The notes: generated from the sequence alone by a model not told the origin. A stretch of 64,000 nucleotides of DNA from Halopseudomonas pelagia (GCF_009497895.1 NZ_CP033116.1:2170001-2234000); one strand, 5' to 3'. Shown: positions 1 through 11,582, counted from the first letter of the stretch. Numbers and translations: made by a program.

Positions 1-487
1 AACCTCGCTCGGCTCTGTGACGATGGACGTCACGGATTTTGAACAGCACCCTACAGAAGAACGCGAGAACGGTGCGGGCGAGCGGCAAACTGTTGCGGTG
101 ACACCCACGAACATTCGCGAAAACACCCGGCAAGGCCCGTTGCTCTCAGGCGAATTCATGCATATCGGGACCTTTAGCGGACTGGTCCAGCGTCTGGCTA
201 GGCAAGGTGGCATACCGATGCAGGGGAATAGCCCAGAAGAGGATATTCAGCTGGAAAGTCTGACCATTGAGCTTATCGCGTTGTACGGACCGGAGCCCAA
301 GCCCGTTAGCGCCAGACGAGACTTCATTATTGATAGCAGCAAGTACGGCGGGACCTTGACACCCGCCTCCTGGCGAACCCGTCAGAGCATTTCATTCCTG
401 CAACGCCGCCGGCTGTGCAAGATGGTGGATGAAATGAATGACACCAATTTCTTTATGACCTCTACCATTCGCCGGGAGAAGCGTTAG
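1..487 (+). CDS. Hypothetical protein, probably 5'-truncated by the window edge
   Basis: I do not recognise this protein. The frame is open from base 2, and candidate starts are GTG 17 or ATG 23, so the true start may lie upstream of the window. The visible product of about 156 residues is hydrophilic. It has an acidic, Glu/Thr-rich N-terminal 40 residues and a basic C-terminus (RRRLCKMVDE ... TIRREKR). There is no signal peptide, membrane segment or obvious catalytic motif. It converges on the downstream minus-strand glycohydrolase gene with only 13 bp between stop codons. Codon usage resembles the neighbouring genes, so a real gene is likely, but no function can be offered. Confidence 0.55.
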   Translation, partial: TSLGSVTMDVTDFEQHPTEERENGAGERQTVAVTPTNIRENTRQGPLLSGEFMHIGTFSGLVQRLARQGGIPMQGNSPEEDIQLESLTIELIALYGPEPKPVSARRDFIIDSSKYGGTLTPASWRTRQSISFLQRRRLCKMVDEMNDTNFFMTSTIRREKR

Positions 488-500
488 CCGCTCATATCCA

Positions 501-1604
501 TCACAGGCCGGCAGCATCAGGGCTGACCAGTTGCTCAATAGCCCGGTTGATTGAGGCCTGTTTGCTGAGCTGATCAAACAGGTCTCCGGCCGCCTCGCCC
601 TGGATCAGGCCCAGCAGTACGCCCAATACCGATCCCCTGTGTACATTGTCTCCACCCACTTCAGCATTGACCTGCAAGGCCTGCAGTGGATCCTGCTGGT
701 GTTTGCAGGCCAGATACAACACCGCAGGCCATGCGTCACTGATGTAACAGGCGGGGGACAGCACATTGCCGATCACCTCACGCTCCGCGTGCCTGCCTTC
801 TACCAGCTTGGTCAGATCCCGGCGTGACACTCCCCGCGCTGCATTCAGCAGTAACTCCCGCACCTGGGTGTCGTCCTCACGAAACAGCAAGCCGTCAATC
901 AACTGCACATAGGCGTCGCATACATCGGCGAGAAAATCATCCGGGTGGGTCAATGCCAGATGCTCACGGCACAGCTGACGGGTGTCTGCCAACGAGGTGC
1001 CGCGCAATCGTTCGCCGATCACGAGTGGGGCGATGGTCACCAGGCCGCCAATCGATGGCGTATCGTGAGTAACTGCAGCGCACTGATCAGGCGGGGACCC
1101 TTTAGCGAGATTGGCAAAGAAGCCGCGGTGATAGGATTCAGCGTAGGTATCCGGGTGGGCCGAGTCGTCTGCCATCATCAGCTGAATATAGGCCCGCAGA
1201 AATCCATCGCGATCATAATGCCCGCCGGCGGCGTTCATCACCTCTATCAGCGTCAGCGCGCAATGGGCGTTGAGGGTGTTGTCACCGGCGCGCATGCCCT
1301 GATGGTAATGCACGTTGGGGCGGTCCCAGTACTGGGCTTTGCCCTTGAGAATCACGTCGCCGACGATACTGGTCTGGTTCTGGGCCGCGGCAGCCTTGCG
1401 GCCGCCGCCGCTGGTCGAATGAAGGGACATGATCGAGGACGGATGGAAGGTGGGCGGCGCTTCAAAAGTCTTGATCCCGTTCGGGAACGCCTCATCAATG
1501 TCACTGACGCGGTAGTACCAATGCACCGGCATGGCCAGTGCATCGCCGATAAACAGATTGTGCAGGGCGGCAGTCGCCCTGGAAGTGATTACCGCGTCCA
1601 TCAT
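501..1604 (-). CDS. ADP-ribosylglycohydrolase (DraG/crystallin J1) family protein
   Basis: This 367-residue protein has the layout of the ADP-ribosyl-glycohydrolase fold, which in studied members removes ADP-ribose from proteins using two Mg ions. GDALAMPVHW (residues 20-29) corresponds to the family's N-terminal GDALG-x-P motif, and GGDNVHRGS near residue 330 sits where the GGDTDT metal-binding motif is expected. The central TDDT motif appears as GDNT (107-110), and HPDTYAESYHR matches the H-x-DP region. Several classical Asp/Thr ligands are therefore altered, so the substrate and even the activity are uncertain. A start at the second Met is equally possible. It is monocistronic and probably cytoplasmic, since no signal peptide is visible. 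Confidence 0.75.
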   Translation of the reverse strand: MMDAVITSRATAALHNLFIGDALAMPVHWYYRVSDIDEAFPNGIKTFEAPPTFHPSSIMSLHSTSGGGRKAAAAQNQTSIVGDVILKGKAQYWDRPNVHYHQGMRAGDNTLNAHCALTLIEVMNAAGGHYDRDGFLRAYIQLMMADDSAHPDTYAESYHRGFFANLAKGSPPDQCAAVTHDTPSIGGLVTIAPLVIGERLRGTSLADTRQLCREHLALTHPDDFLADVCDAYVQLIDGLLFREDDTQVRELLLNAARGVSRRDLTKLVEGRHAEREVIGNVLSPACYISDAWPAVLYLACKHQQDPLQALQVNAEVGGDNVHRGSVLGVLLGLIQGEAAGDLFDQLSKQASINRAIEQLVSPDAAGL

Positions 1605-1774
1605 GCTTGTCCCTTGGTTGGTTTCCCCGAGCTTAACGTAGTGCCGGTTGAGTGCTTCATCGCAGGTGTTTCAAAGAAATTCGACGGGTTTTCTGCCCTT
1701 GCGTTATTGATTCGCGAGCGCTTTTCATAAAGCCGGGATATGATTCGCGCCCCACCTCTCAGCACCAGACCATC

Positions 1775-2518
1775 ATGCTCAGCAACGCTATTTATACTGA
1801 CCTTTCGGGTTACTACGATTTAATGTGCGCGGATATCGATTACCGCGCCCAGAGCCACTGTATTCACCGGCTGCAGCAGTTGCTCGGGAATGGCGGGAAG
1901 ACGCATCTGGATCTGGCCTGTGGGACCGGGCCGCATGTGCGGCATCTGCTTGATGCGGGCTACCAAAGCAGTGGTTTGGATATCAATCAGCCGATGCTGG
2001 ACCTGGCGCGGATGCGCTGTCCCGAAGCGCAGTTTGCCCTGCAGGATATGTGCGGTTTCACGCTGGGTGAACCGGTCGATCTGATTACCTGTTTTCTCTA
2101 TTCGATTCACTACAGCGCCGGGCTCGACAGATTGAACGCCTGTATCGCCAGTGTGCATGCCGCGTTGGCGCAAGGTGGGTTGTTCTGCTTTAACGCGGTT
2201 GACCGGCAGCGGATTGATAATGGCTCATGGGTGTCGCACAACGTCAGCCAGGCGCAGGCCCGGTTCAGTTTCAGCTCCGGTTGGCACTATTCGGGTGAGG
2301 GCGAGCGGCAGGCTTTAAAGCTGCGGATCGAAAAAAGCGTCGCTGGTGAAAAGCAGGTGTGGCACGACGAACATGCCATGGTGGCGGTGAGCTTCAGCGA
2401 ATTGATGGCGCTGTTACAACCGCACTTTGACGTTCATATGCTTGAGCATGATTATGAGACCCTCTCTGCCTGGGATGGCATCTCAGGTAATGCGTTATTT
2501 GCCTGTGTGAAAATCTAG
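1775..2518 (+). CDS. SAM-dependent class I methyltransferase
   Basis: A 247-residue protein starting at ATG 1775 (MLSNAIYTDLSGYYD); the reading frame is open further upstream, but the family's Y-D-L/YYD opening motif fixes this start. Motif I is DLACGTGPH (SAM glycine loop), followed by GLDIN, the acidic end of beta 2. FALQDM and DLITCFLYSIHY match the motif II/III positions of Methyltransf_25-type small-molecule methyltransferases. The C-terminal half has alternating beta strands typical of this group. The substrate cannot be told from sequence. It is convergent with nrdB, with stop codons about 30 bp apart, and does not look part of an operon. Confidence 0.8.
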   Translation: MLSNAIYTDLSGYYDLMCADIDYRAQSHCIHRLQQLLGNGGKTHLDLACGTGPHVRHLLDAGYQSSGLDINQPMLDLARMRCPEAQFALQDMCGFTLGEPVDLITCFLYSIHYSAGLDRLNACIASVHAALAQGGLFCFNAVDRQRIDNGSWVSHNVSQAQARFSFSSGWHYSGEGERQALKLRIEKSVAGEKQVWHDEHAMVAVSFSELMALLQPHFDVHMLEHDYETLSAWDGISGNALFACVKI

Positions 2519-2547
2519 GGGCACGGTATGCGCGCGCCCCTGCTCAC

Positions 2548-3801
2548 TCAGTCCCAGCTCAACGCCCCGCCAGTCTGATACTCGATTACCCGTGTTTCAA
2601 AGAAGTTCTTCTCCTTCTTCAAATCCATGATTTCGCTCATCCACGGGAAGGGGTTCACGGTGCCTGGGTATTCTTCCTTCAGGCCGACTTGAGTCAGGCG
2701 GCGGTTGGCGATGAATTTGAGATAGTCTTCCATCATTGCGGCGTTCATGCCGAGCACGCCGCGGGGCATGGTGTCGCGGGCGTATTCAATTTCCAGCTGG
2801 GTACCTTGCAGAATCATCTGCGTGGCTTCGTCCTTCATGCTGGCATCCCACAGGTGCGGGTTCTCGATCTTGATCTGGTTGATCACGTCGATGCCGAAGT
2901 TCAGGTGCATGGACTCGTCACGCAAGATGTACTGGAACTGCTCGGCGACGCCGGTCATCTTGTTGCGCCGGCCCATGGACAGAATCTGGGTGAAACCGCA
3001 GTAGAAGAAGATGCCTTCCAGTACGCAGTAGTAGGCGATCAGGTTGCGCAGCAGTTCCTTGTCGGTCTCGACGGTGCCGGTGTTGAAGGTCGGGTCGGAG
3101 ATCGAGCGGGTGTACTTGAGGCCCCAGGCTGCCTTTTTCGCGACCGAAGGGATCTCGTGGTACATGTTGAAGATCTCGCCTTCGTCCATGCCCAGTGACT
3201 CGATGCAGTACTGGTACGCATGAGTGTGGATCGCCTCTTCGAAGGCCTGGCGCAGGATGTACTGGCGGCACTCGGGGTTGGTGATCAGGCGATAGACGGC
3301 CAGCACCAGGTTGTTGGCGACCAGGGAATCGGCGGTGGAGAAGAAGCCCAGGTTGCGCTTGACGATGCGGCGCTCATCATCGGTCAGGCCTTCGGGGTTT
3401 TTCCACAGGGCGATGTCGGCGGTCATGTTGACCTCCTGCGGCATCCAGTGATTGGCGCAGCCGTCCTGGTACTTCTGCCAGGCCCATTCGTATTTGAACG
3501 GCACCAGTTGGTTAAGGTCGGCACGGCAGTTGATCATCTGCTTGGCATCGACGTTGACTCGGGCGGCGGAGCCCTCGAGTTCGTCCAGGCCTTCCTGGAT
3601 GTCCAGTTGGTCGAGTGCGGCTTTGGCGCGAGCGACGGCGTCGGAGTCATCGTTGCCGACGTGGCGTGCACTGTCGACCGCTGCAACGGCTTGTTGGTCG
3701 AGTTGCGTGTCTGCGTTATCGGCCTGTGTTGCTGCATTGGACGCTGCACGGTGAGCGGGGGTGGTGGTTTCTGGTGTGTCTAGTTCGTCCCAGCTGAGCA
3801 T
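2548..3801 (-). CDS. nrdB: Class Ia ribonucleoside-diphosphate reductase beta subunit (R2)
   Basis: NrdB carries the di-iron centre and tyrosyl radical that start ribonucleotide reduction in NrdA. The ferritin-like core runs from about residue 90 to 390. Iron ligands are visible in [12 protein letters not shown] and [11 protein letters not shown]. The radical-bearing helix region and the C-terminal tail that docks on NrdA (ending ...TGGALSWD) are present. At 417 residues it is longer than E. coli NrdB (376) because of an N-terminal Ala/Asp-rich extension of about 80 residues, as in other pseudomonads. It lies downstream of nrdA on the same strand but 533 bp away, across a block of REP palindromes, so mRNA processing or separate transcription is likely. 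Confidence 0.97.
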   Translation of the reverse strand: MLSWDELDTPETTTPAHRAASNAATQADNADTQLDQQAVAAVDSARHVGNDDSDAVARAKAALDQLDIQEGLDELEGSAARVNVDAKQMINCRADLNQLVPFKYEWAWQKYQDGCANHWMPQEVNMTADIALWKNPEGLTDDERRIVKRNLGFFSTADSLVANNLVLAVYRLITNPECRQYILRQAFEEAIHTHAYQYCIESLGMDEGEIFNMYHEIPSVAKKAAWGLKYTRSISDPTFNTGTVETDKELLRNLIAYYCVLEGIFFYCGFTQILSMGRRNKMTGVAEQFQYILRDESMHLNFGIDVINQIKIENPHLWDASMKDEATQMILQGTQLEIEYARDTMPRGVLGMNAAMMEDYLKFIANRRLTQVGLKEEYPGTVNPFPWMSEIMDLKKEKNFFETRVIEYQTGGALSWD

Positions 3802-3946
3802 GGTTGGCTCCCTTTGGTCGCAGCTTCAAGCGGCAGGCTTCAAGCTTCAAGTTGTTTTGTGTAGCGGCTCGGGCGATTGTTCTGGTTCGCCTCGGTGCGG
3901 CTGTGGTGTTCGTTGTCCTGCTCCGGTTTTGGCCGGTAGTCCGCCT

Positions 3947-3972
3947 GGATTCCCGCCTTCGCGGGAATGACG
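3947..3972 (+). repeat. REP-like palindrome, copy 1
   Basis: ATTCCCGC-CTTC-GCGGGAAT stem-loop followed by GACG. The same 20-base core recurs at 4081 and, inverted, at 4154; a C-rich variant is at 4000. Confidence 0.85.
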
Positions 3973-3999
3973 ACATTGTTAGTACTCAGTTCTTGCTCC

Positions 4000-4025
4000 G
4001 TCATCCCCGCGAACGCGGGGATCCA
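4000..4025 (-). repeat. REP-like palindrome, copy 2 (variant, inverted)
   Basis: ATCCCCGC-GAAC-GCGGGGAT stem-loop preceded by GTC. It is the inverted and slightly diverged form of the element at 3947. Confidence 0.8.
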
Positions 4026-4080
4026 TTTTGGGGTTGGCTGTTTACGTAATGCGCAATGCCAGGGCCCCCAAGGTCAAAAT

Positions 4081-4104
4081 GGATTCCCGCCTTCGCGGGA
4101 ATGA
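4081..4104 (+). repeat. REP-like palindrome, copy 3
   Basis: The first 24 bases match copy 1 (GGATTCCCGCC...GGGAATGA), in the same orientation. Confidence 0.85.
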
Positions 4105-4153
4105 TGGGACGAGAAGAACGCACTATCTGGATCCTCATTCTCGTTCCCTTTCC

Positions 4154-4180
4154 CGTCATTCCCGCGAAGGCGGGAATCCA
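4154..4180 (-). repeat. REP-like palindrome, copy 4 (inverted)
   Basis: CGTCATTCCCGCGAAGGCGG followed by GAATCCA: the reverse complement of copy 1. Copies 3 and 4 therefore form an inverted pair about 50 bp apart, a BIME-like arrangement. Confidence 0.85.
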
Positions 4181-4334
4181 GGCGGAGTGGCGGTCAACGC
4201 GCCATGGCCACAGCTCAACCCATTCGCTCAAACGGACCACGCTTTCGCGACGAGGCCGTCGCTCCTACCTGGGCGTCTCTCTCTCGGGCAAGCCCCGGGC
4301 TGCTGTCGCTTGCAGCTTGAAACTTGCGGCTGCT

Positions 4335-7208
<2,874 letters not shown>

Positions 7209-7227
7209 TCTCCTTGGCCGGGCCTGC

Positions 7228-7243
7228 GTACTATATATGGTGG
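7228..7243. promoter_or_regulatory. Putative NrdR box, proximal and imperfect
   Basis: GTACTATATATGGTGG fits the core CWATATATWG at 9 of 10 positions. It lies about 20 bp upstream of the nrdA start codon, a position suited to repression. Confidence 0.6.
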
Positions 7244-7443
7244 TTCTACGCTACAGGCTTGGAACTGTTGCGGAGACCGTTGCGATTAAAACAACATCTA
7301 GTGATTAAAATGCCGTGAGGCACAAGATAGTGTGTAGATGGCTGTTGTGCAAGCCTGCGACTTGAATTTTTTATGCTGGCCATCTACTGGCAGCGGTATG
7401 GAAAATGCCGCTCTAAACCGCTTATTTCAGGCTTCCTGGCGAG

Positions 7444-7452
7444 TTATCAACA
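7444..7452 (+). promoter_or_regulatory. Possible DnaA box
   Basis: TTATCAACA differs from the TTATCCACA consensus at one base. DnaA control of nrdAB is established in E. coli. A single 9-mer is weak evidence. Confidence 0.3.
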
Positions 7453-7474
7453 GGCGGAGCCAGACGAAAAATAA

Positions 7475-7490
7475 ACACAATATATTGTGT
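7475..7490. promoter_or_regulatory. Putative NrdR box, perfect palindrome
   Basis: ACACAATATATTGTGT is a perfect 16-bp palindrome and an exact fit to the ACACWATATATWGTGT consensus of the ribonucleotide reductase repressor NrdR. It is 267 bp from the nrdA start and about 100 bp from the rstA start, so it may mark the distal nrdA promoter. Confidence 0.8.
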
Positions 7491-7590
7491 TATCAGGTTG
7501 CCCACTCACTACCGGTAACCGTGGGTAGGTGTTTTGCTTTGCGGTTGCTACAATCGCCGATCTTACTCGCGGCAAATCGGGGTTGGTGTT

Positions 7591-8307
7591 GTGTCAAATG
7601 TGGAAGGTGGGCGAATACTGATTGTTGAGGATGACCTCAAGCTCGCGGCCTTGATCGAGGCGTTTCTGATCTCCCAGGGCTTGGACGTTGAGCTGTTGAC
7701 GCACGGCAGCGGGGCGGTAGAGCACATTCTCGCCAGCAATCCCGATCTGGTGGTGTTGGACCTGATGCTGCCCGGCGAAGACGGGCTGTCTATCTGCAAA
7801 CGGCTGCGTGCCGCCAGTTATGCGCGGCCGATCCTGATGCTGACCGCGCGCAGTGATGATGAGGATCATATTCAGGGGCTGGAGCTGGGCGCGGATGATT
7901 ACGTCAACAAACCGGTTCGGCCACAGGTGCTGTTGGCGCGTATTCGTGCGTTGCTGCGCCGCAGTTCGGATATGGACTCGGCCAGTGAACGCGAGGCCAC
8001 CCGGCTGACGTTCGGACCGCTGGTAGTTGACCATGCGCGTCGCGAGGCCTGGCTGCATGATGAGTTGATTGATCTGACCGGCGCCGAGTTCGATCTGCTC
8101 TGGTTACTCTCCAGCAACGCCGGGCGGGTGCTCAGCCGTGAGGAGATTTTCAATTCATTGCGTGGCATCGAATACGACGGTCAGGATCGCTCGATTGATG
8201 TGCGCATTTCGCGGATCCGCCCGAAAATTGGTGACGATCCTGAGTTGCCTCGCATCATCAAGACCGTGCGCAGCAAGGGCTACCTGTTTGTCGCCGTGCA
8301 ACCCTGA
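7591..8307 (+). CDS. rstA: OmpR-family response regulator (RstA-like)
   Basis: A receiver plus winged-helix regulator. I chose GTG 7591 as start (238 residues, close to the roughly 240 usual for RstA); the frame is open upstream to ATG 7534. The receiver shows EDD (13-15), phospho-acceptor D57 in LDLMLPGEDG, and the conserved Lys in NKPVRP. The C-terminal OmpR/PhoB-type DNA-binding domain ends KTVRSKGYLF. The kinase gene begins on the base after the stop codon (TGA-ATG), so the pair is translationally coupled. Gene order nrdA-rstA-rstB matches PA1156-PA1158 as I recall it. Targets are unknown here. Confidence 0.9.
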   Translation: MSNVEGGRILIVEDDLKLAALIEAFLISQGLDVELLTHGSGAVEHILASNPDLVVLDLMLPGEDGLSICKRLRAASYARPILMLTARSDDEDHIQGLELGADDYVNKPVRPQVLLARIRALLRRSSDMDSASEREATRLTFGPLVVDHARREAWLHDELIDLTGAEFDLLWLLSSNAGRVLSREEIFNSLRGIEYDGQDRSIDVRISRIRPKIGDDPELPRIIKTVRSKGYLFVAVQP

Positions 8308-9903
8308 ATGAACTCCATTTTCCTGCGCATTTATGGCGGCATGCTGCTGATTCTGATCACGGTGTCACTGTTGGCGTTATTGAGTATTCGCTTGATAAAC
8401 GATGTGCGCGCCGAGGACTACCGCGAGCGCATCGCCAGTGGCACCTTCCGGCTGATGGCCGACAACCTCGAACCCATGGACGATGCCGAGCGCTTGCGCG
8501 CGTTGGCGGCCTGGACGCGTCTGATTGGTGTGCCGCTGCAGCTGAATGAGCTGGATGATCTGGATCTGGATTCCAGCAGCTGGTCGCGACTGATCCGTGG
8601 GCAGGTGCTGGTCAAGCAGAACGGCGTGGAGGACGTGCGGGTCTACAGCCTGGTGGAGTTACAAAGCCAGATGGTATTGGCCACCACGATTGAGCGCATC
8701 ACCGAGCAGCTTGGCCGGGCCACGCTGTTTCTGATCGCCGATGAGCTGGTGCGGGCCCCCGAGGCGGATATGCCATTGCGCTTGCAGCAACTGCGCCGCG
8801 AGAAAGGTTTCGGTTACCCGTTGGTGCTGACGCGTATGAACGAAGCTGATCTGGACGCAGACCAGCGTCGGCGCCTGGAAGAGCTGGACACCCTGATGAC
8901 CCTGGGGCCGGACGGCGATTCGATAATGCTGTACATGAAAGTGCCGGATACCGAATGGGTGCTCAGCCTGGGGCCGCTGTACCAGATGAAGGAGTTTCCA
9001 GCGCCCATGCTGCTGATAGTCGGGGTACTGGTGTTGACCCTGTCCGGTTTGCTGATTTATCTGCTGGTGCGGCAACTGGAACAGCGCTTGATGGTTCTTG
9101 AGGCCGCCGCCACCCAACTGACCCGCGGTAATCTGGATGTACGTGTGGATGCGTCGGGACCGGACTCGGTGGGTCGCCTGGCCAAGGCGTTCAACGATAT
9201 GGCCAGCCACTTGCAAAGGCTAATGGCTATTCAGCGCGAGATGATCGGCGCGGTTTCCCACGAGCTGCGTACGCCGATCGCGCGCCTGCGCTTTGGCCTG
9301 GAAATGGTCGAAACCGCAGATAACGACGCGGACCTGAATCGCTATATGCAGGGAATGGATGGCGATCTCAGCGAGCTGGACAAACTAGTGGACGAGATCC
9401 TCACCTATGCGCGCCTGGAGCAGGGCGCGCCGGCATTGAACATGGTCGGGGTGAACGTGCCGGCGATGGTAGCCCAGGTGGTCAGCGAGCTGGGGCCGTT
9501 ACAACAGAACATCAATCTGCAAGCGAGGGATCTGTCGCTGGGCCGCGCTACCCGTATCGATGCCGAGCCGCGCTACCTGCACCGCGCGATTACCAACCTG
9601 GTAAGCAATGCCCAGCGTCACGCCAGCAGCCAGGTAAGAATCAGCACGCGGGTGGTGTACGGGCGTTGCGTGATCAACGTCGAGGATGACGGGCCGGGGA
9701 TCGCCGAGGAATGGCGCGAGCGTATTTTCACACCGTTTCTAAGGCTGGATGACAGCCGCACGCGCTCTTCTGGAGGATACGGTCTGGGGTTGTCGATTGT
9801 GCGCAGGGTAATTTATTGGCATAACGGTCGCACCCGAGTCGGGCGTTCGGAAGCCTTGGGTGGTGCGGATTTCAGCCTGGACTGGCCGGTACAGCGCCGC
9901 TAG
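8308..9903 (+). CDS. rstB: RstB-like sensor histidine kinase
   Basis: A membrane sensor kinase of 531 residues that should phosphorylate the adjacent RstA. A first transmembrane helix spans about residues 9-30, a periplasmic domain follows to about 230, and a second helix covers 232-254. A HAMP linker comes next, then the dimerisation/phospho-acceptor box AVSHELRTP with His318. The ATPase domain has its N box (NLVSNAQRHA), G1 (EDDGPGI) and G2 (GYGLGLSIV). It is immediately downstream of rstA with no gap. It converges on the TetR-type gene, with 30 bp between stop codons and no obvious terminator hairpin. Confidence 0.92.
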   Translation: MNSIFLRIYGGMLLILITVSLLALLSIRLINDVRAEDYRERIASGTFRLMADNLEPMDDAERLRALAAWTRLIGVPLQLNELDDLDLDSSSWSRLIRGQVLVKQNGVEDVRVYSLVELQSQMVLATTIERITEQLGRATLFLIADELVRAPEADMPLRLQQLRREKGFGYPLVLTRMNEADLDADQRRRLEELDTLMTLGPDGDSIMLYMKVPDTEWVLSLGPLYQMKEFPAPMLLIVGVLVLTLSGLLIYLLVRQLEQRLMVLEAAATQLTRGNLDVRVDASGPDSVGRLAKAFNDMASHLQRLMAIQREMIGAVSHELRTPIARLRFGLEMVETADNDADLNRYMQGMDGDLSELDKLVDEILTYARLEQGAPALNMVGVNVPAMVAQVVSELGPLQQNINLQARDLSLGRATRIDAEPRYLHRAITNLVSNAQRHASSQVRISTRVVYGRCVINVEDDGPGIAEEWRERIFTPFLRLDDSRTRSSGGYGLGLSIVRRVIYWHNGRTRVGRSEALGGADFSLDWPVQRR

Positions 9904-9933
9904 GGCGTCAGTACCGGCGGAACACAGCGAGGG

Positions 9934-10563
9934 TTAACGGCTGTGGCCGTTGACCAGCAAACGGAAGGCCTGGCTGGCAGGGCCGGGTTCCGGGGTGCGG
10001 CCGCAGATCAGATCACAGTAAATTGCACCTTCACCAATGCGAATAATGAAATAGGCGAGACTTTCGGCGTCCATTTCCGGATTGATCTTGCCGGCCTTGA
10101 TCTGCCCATCGAACAGCTCGCGCCAGGTCTCAATCAAGCGGCTCTGCAAGCCGGAGATGTTTGAGGTTAGTAACTGCAAACCCCATTGCGGCTCTGCCAG
10201 CAGGAAATCATGCATCGGCTTGGCGTTGATCAGCGCAATATTGATATCGGTGTAAATCTGTACCAGGTAATCGATCCCTTGCAGCTCAGGTGTCTCATTC
10301 GCGCGCTCTATCGCCTGATCATAGATGAACTTGTACTGTGACCAGAGAATCTCGCCCATCAGCAGATCCTTGTTCCCCACCCAGCGCATGAGCGTGGCGC
10401 GGCCGATGTTGAGCTCCTCCGCCAGCAGCGAAAGGTTCAGTCGGCGGCCCTCAAGCCACCAGCGGCGGGCCATGCGAAAAGCAGTGATGGGCGTGGCGCG
10501 CTCATCGGATTTGCGCTGCGATAGCGCCATGGATAGCGGGGTATTCTGACTGCTCATATTCAC
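9934..10563 (-). CDS. TetR-family transcriptional regulator
   Basis: A 209-residue protein with an N-terminal helix-turn-helix at about residues 25-70 (LNLSLLAEELNIGRATLMRWVGNKDLLMGEILW). This places it among TetR regulators, with a C-terminal half of the QsdR-like type (GLQSRLIETWRELFDGQIKAGKI). A start at the Met two codons later is possible. It lies 153 bp downstream of an SDR oxidoreductase gene on the same strand; whether it controls that gene is inference. The ligand is unknown. Confidence 0.75.
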   Translation of the reverse strand: MNMSSQNTPLSMALSQRKSDERATPITAFRMARRWWLEGRRLNLSLLAEELNIGRATLMRWVGNKDLLMGEILWSQYKFIYDQAIERANETPELQGIDYLVQIYTDINIALINAKPMHDFLLAEPQWGLQLLTSNISGLQSRLIETWRELFDGQIKAGKINPEMDAESLAYFIIRIGEGAIYCDLICGRTPEPGPASQAFRLLVNGHSR

Positions 10564-10716
10564 TGCCTGTGTGACTTATGTGTTGGCTCTCTAGCTGCCT
10601 ATAGTAGCAAGGACGATACCAAGATGAGAAGTGTCCCGATGTTGAATCATTGCTTGAATCCTATTTTGATATCATCCTTTAGTCGCATTTGTCATGAAGA
10701 AGGCGGTTTCAGCCGA

Positions 10717-11478
10717 CTAACCACGACCGACAAAGGGCATTTTTGTGGCCATGATGGTCATGAACTGAATATTGCTTTCCAGCGGCAGATTGGCCATCTG
10801 CACCACTGCCTGAGCAACGTGCTCCACATCCATCATTGCCTCTTGCGCTATGTCGCCATTTGCCTGCTGGACGCCGTGCTTCATGCGCTCGGTCATCTCA
10901 GTGGCGGCATTGCCGATGTCGATCTGACCGCAGGCGATGTTGTAGCGCCGGCCGTCCAGCGAGGTGGATTTGGTCAGGCCGGTCATCGCGTGTTTGGTGG
11001 CGGTGTAAGGCGCTGAGTTTGGTCGTGGCGCGTGGGCGGAAATCGAACCGTTGTTGATGATGCGACCGCCCATGGGCTGTTGGCTTTTCATGATCTTGAA
11101 AGCTTGCTGGGTACAGAGAAAGGCGCCGGTCAGGTTGGTTTCCACCGTGGCCTGCCAGTGCTCAAAGCTGATGTCTTCCAAGGGTACGGGCGGTGCGCCG
11201 GTACCGGCGTTGTTGAACAGCAGATCAAGGCGACCAAAGTGCTCAAGCGTACGATCAAACAGGGCGGTTACCGAAGCGGGTTGGCGCACATCGGTCATTA
11301 CCATCAGGCTGTGCTCGGCGAGGTGTGCGGCGGCCGCGACAGTGGCTTCGAGAGGTTCGGCACGGCGGCCCGCCAGCACCACGCGGTAGCCTGCGCGCAA
11401 CAGCGCCAGCGCGGTGGCGCGGCCAATACCGCTGCCAGCCCCGGTGACCAGGGCGACGGGGGAGGTGGTTGTTGTCAT
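10717..11478 (-). CDS. Short-chain dehydrogenase/reductase (SDR)
   Basis: A classical 253-residue SDR. The Rossmann NAD(P)-binding motif TGAGSGIG is at residues 12-19, the structural NNAG motif near 90, a catalytic Ser in NNGSISAH, and the YxxxK catalytic pair in [12 protein letters not shown] after the second strand suggests NADP preference. The substrate is not predictable; the family covers many alcohols and ketones. The gene reads away from the polyesterase locus terminator at 11531 and is separated from it, so it is probably independent. Confidence 0.88.
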   Translation of the reverse strand: MTTTTSPVALVTGAGSGIGRATALALLRAGYRVVLAGRRAEPLEATVAAAAHLAEHSLMVMTDVRQPASVTALFDRTLEHFGRLDLLFNNAGTGAPPVPLEDISFEHWQATVETNLTGAFLCTQQAFKIMKSQQPMGGRIINNGSISAHAPRPNSAPYTATKHAMTGLTKSTSLDGRRYNIACGQIDIGNAATEMTERMKHGVQQANGDIAQEAMMDVEHVAQAVVQMANLPLESNIQFMTIMATKMPFVGRG

Positions 11479-11524
11479 GATTGGGCTCCAAGGCTAGGTT
11501 CAGCCCCGCAGCATAGCCGATTAC

Positions 11525-11554
11525 AAAAAAGCCGGTCACCCTAAGGTAACCGGC
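11525..11554 (-). terminator. Rho-independent terminator of the first polyesterase gene
   Basis: Stem GCCGGT-C-ACC / GGT-A-ACCGGC with a CTAA loop, followed on the minus strand by a six-T run. It lies about 30 bp after the stop codon at 11583. Confidence 0.85.
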
Positions 11555-11582
11555 TGCATTACGTTGAGTGATACGCGGGCAA

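Larger units (their letters stand above)
3802..4334. other. 533-bp nrdA-nrdB intergenic region with REP palindromes
   Basis: No credible gene lies here. The region contains four REP-like inverted repeats in alternating orientation and two stretches of a GCTTCAAGC-type repeat at its edges (3821-3854 and 4306-4334). This is long for a gap inside a nrdAB transcript and probably stabilises or separates the two messages. No clear sigma-70 promoter for nrdB was found by eye. Confidence 0.8.
7209..7590. other. Divergent nrdA / rstA control region
   Basis: A 382-bp AT-richer intergenic region holding the start regions of nrdA (minus) and rstA (plus). It contains a degenerate NrdR box near nrdA, a perfect 16-bp NrdR palindrome nearer rstA, and a one-mismatch DnaA box (TTATCAACA, 7444-7452). 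No convincing protein-coding gene is seen. Confidence 0.75.

Noticed and set aside
2516..2540. Terminator between the methyltransferase gene and nrdB
   Set aside because: Only a five-base GGGGC/GCCCC stem with a long loop and no T run.
3947..4180. Possible CRISPR array
   Set aside because: The repeats are palindromes in alternating orientation with irregular gaps, so they are REP elements rather than direct CRISPR repeats; no cas genes are present.
7321..7335. Third NrdR-like site (CACAAGATAGTGTGT)
   Set aside because: One base short of the 16-bp spacing and a poor core match.
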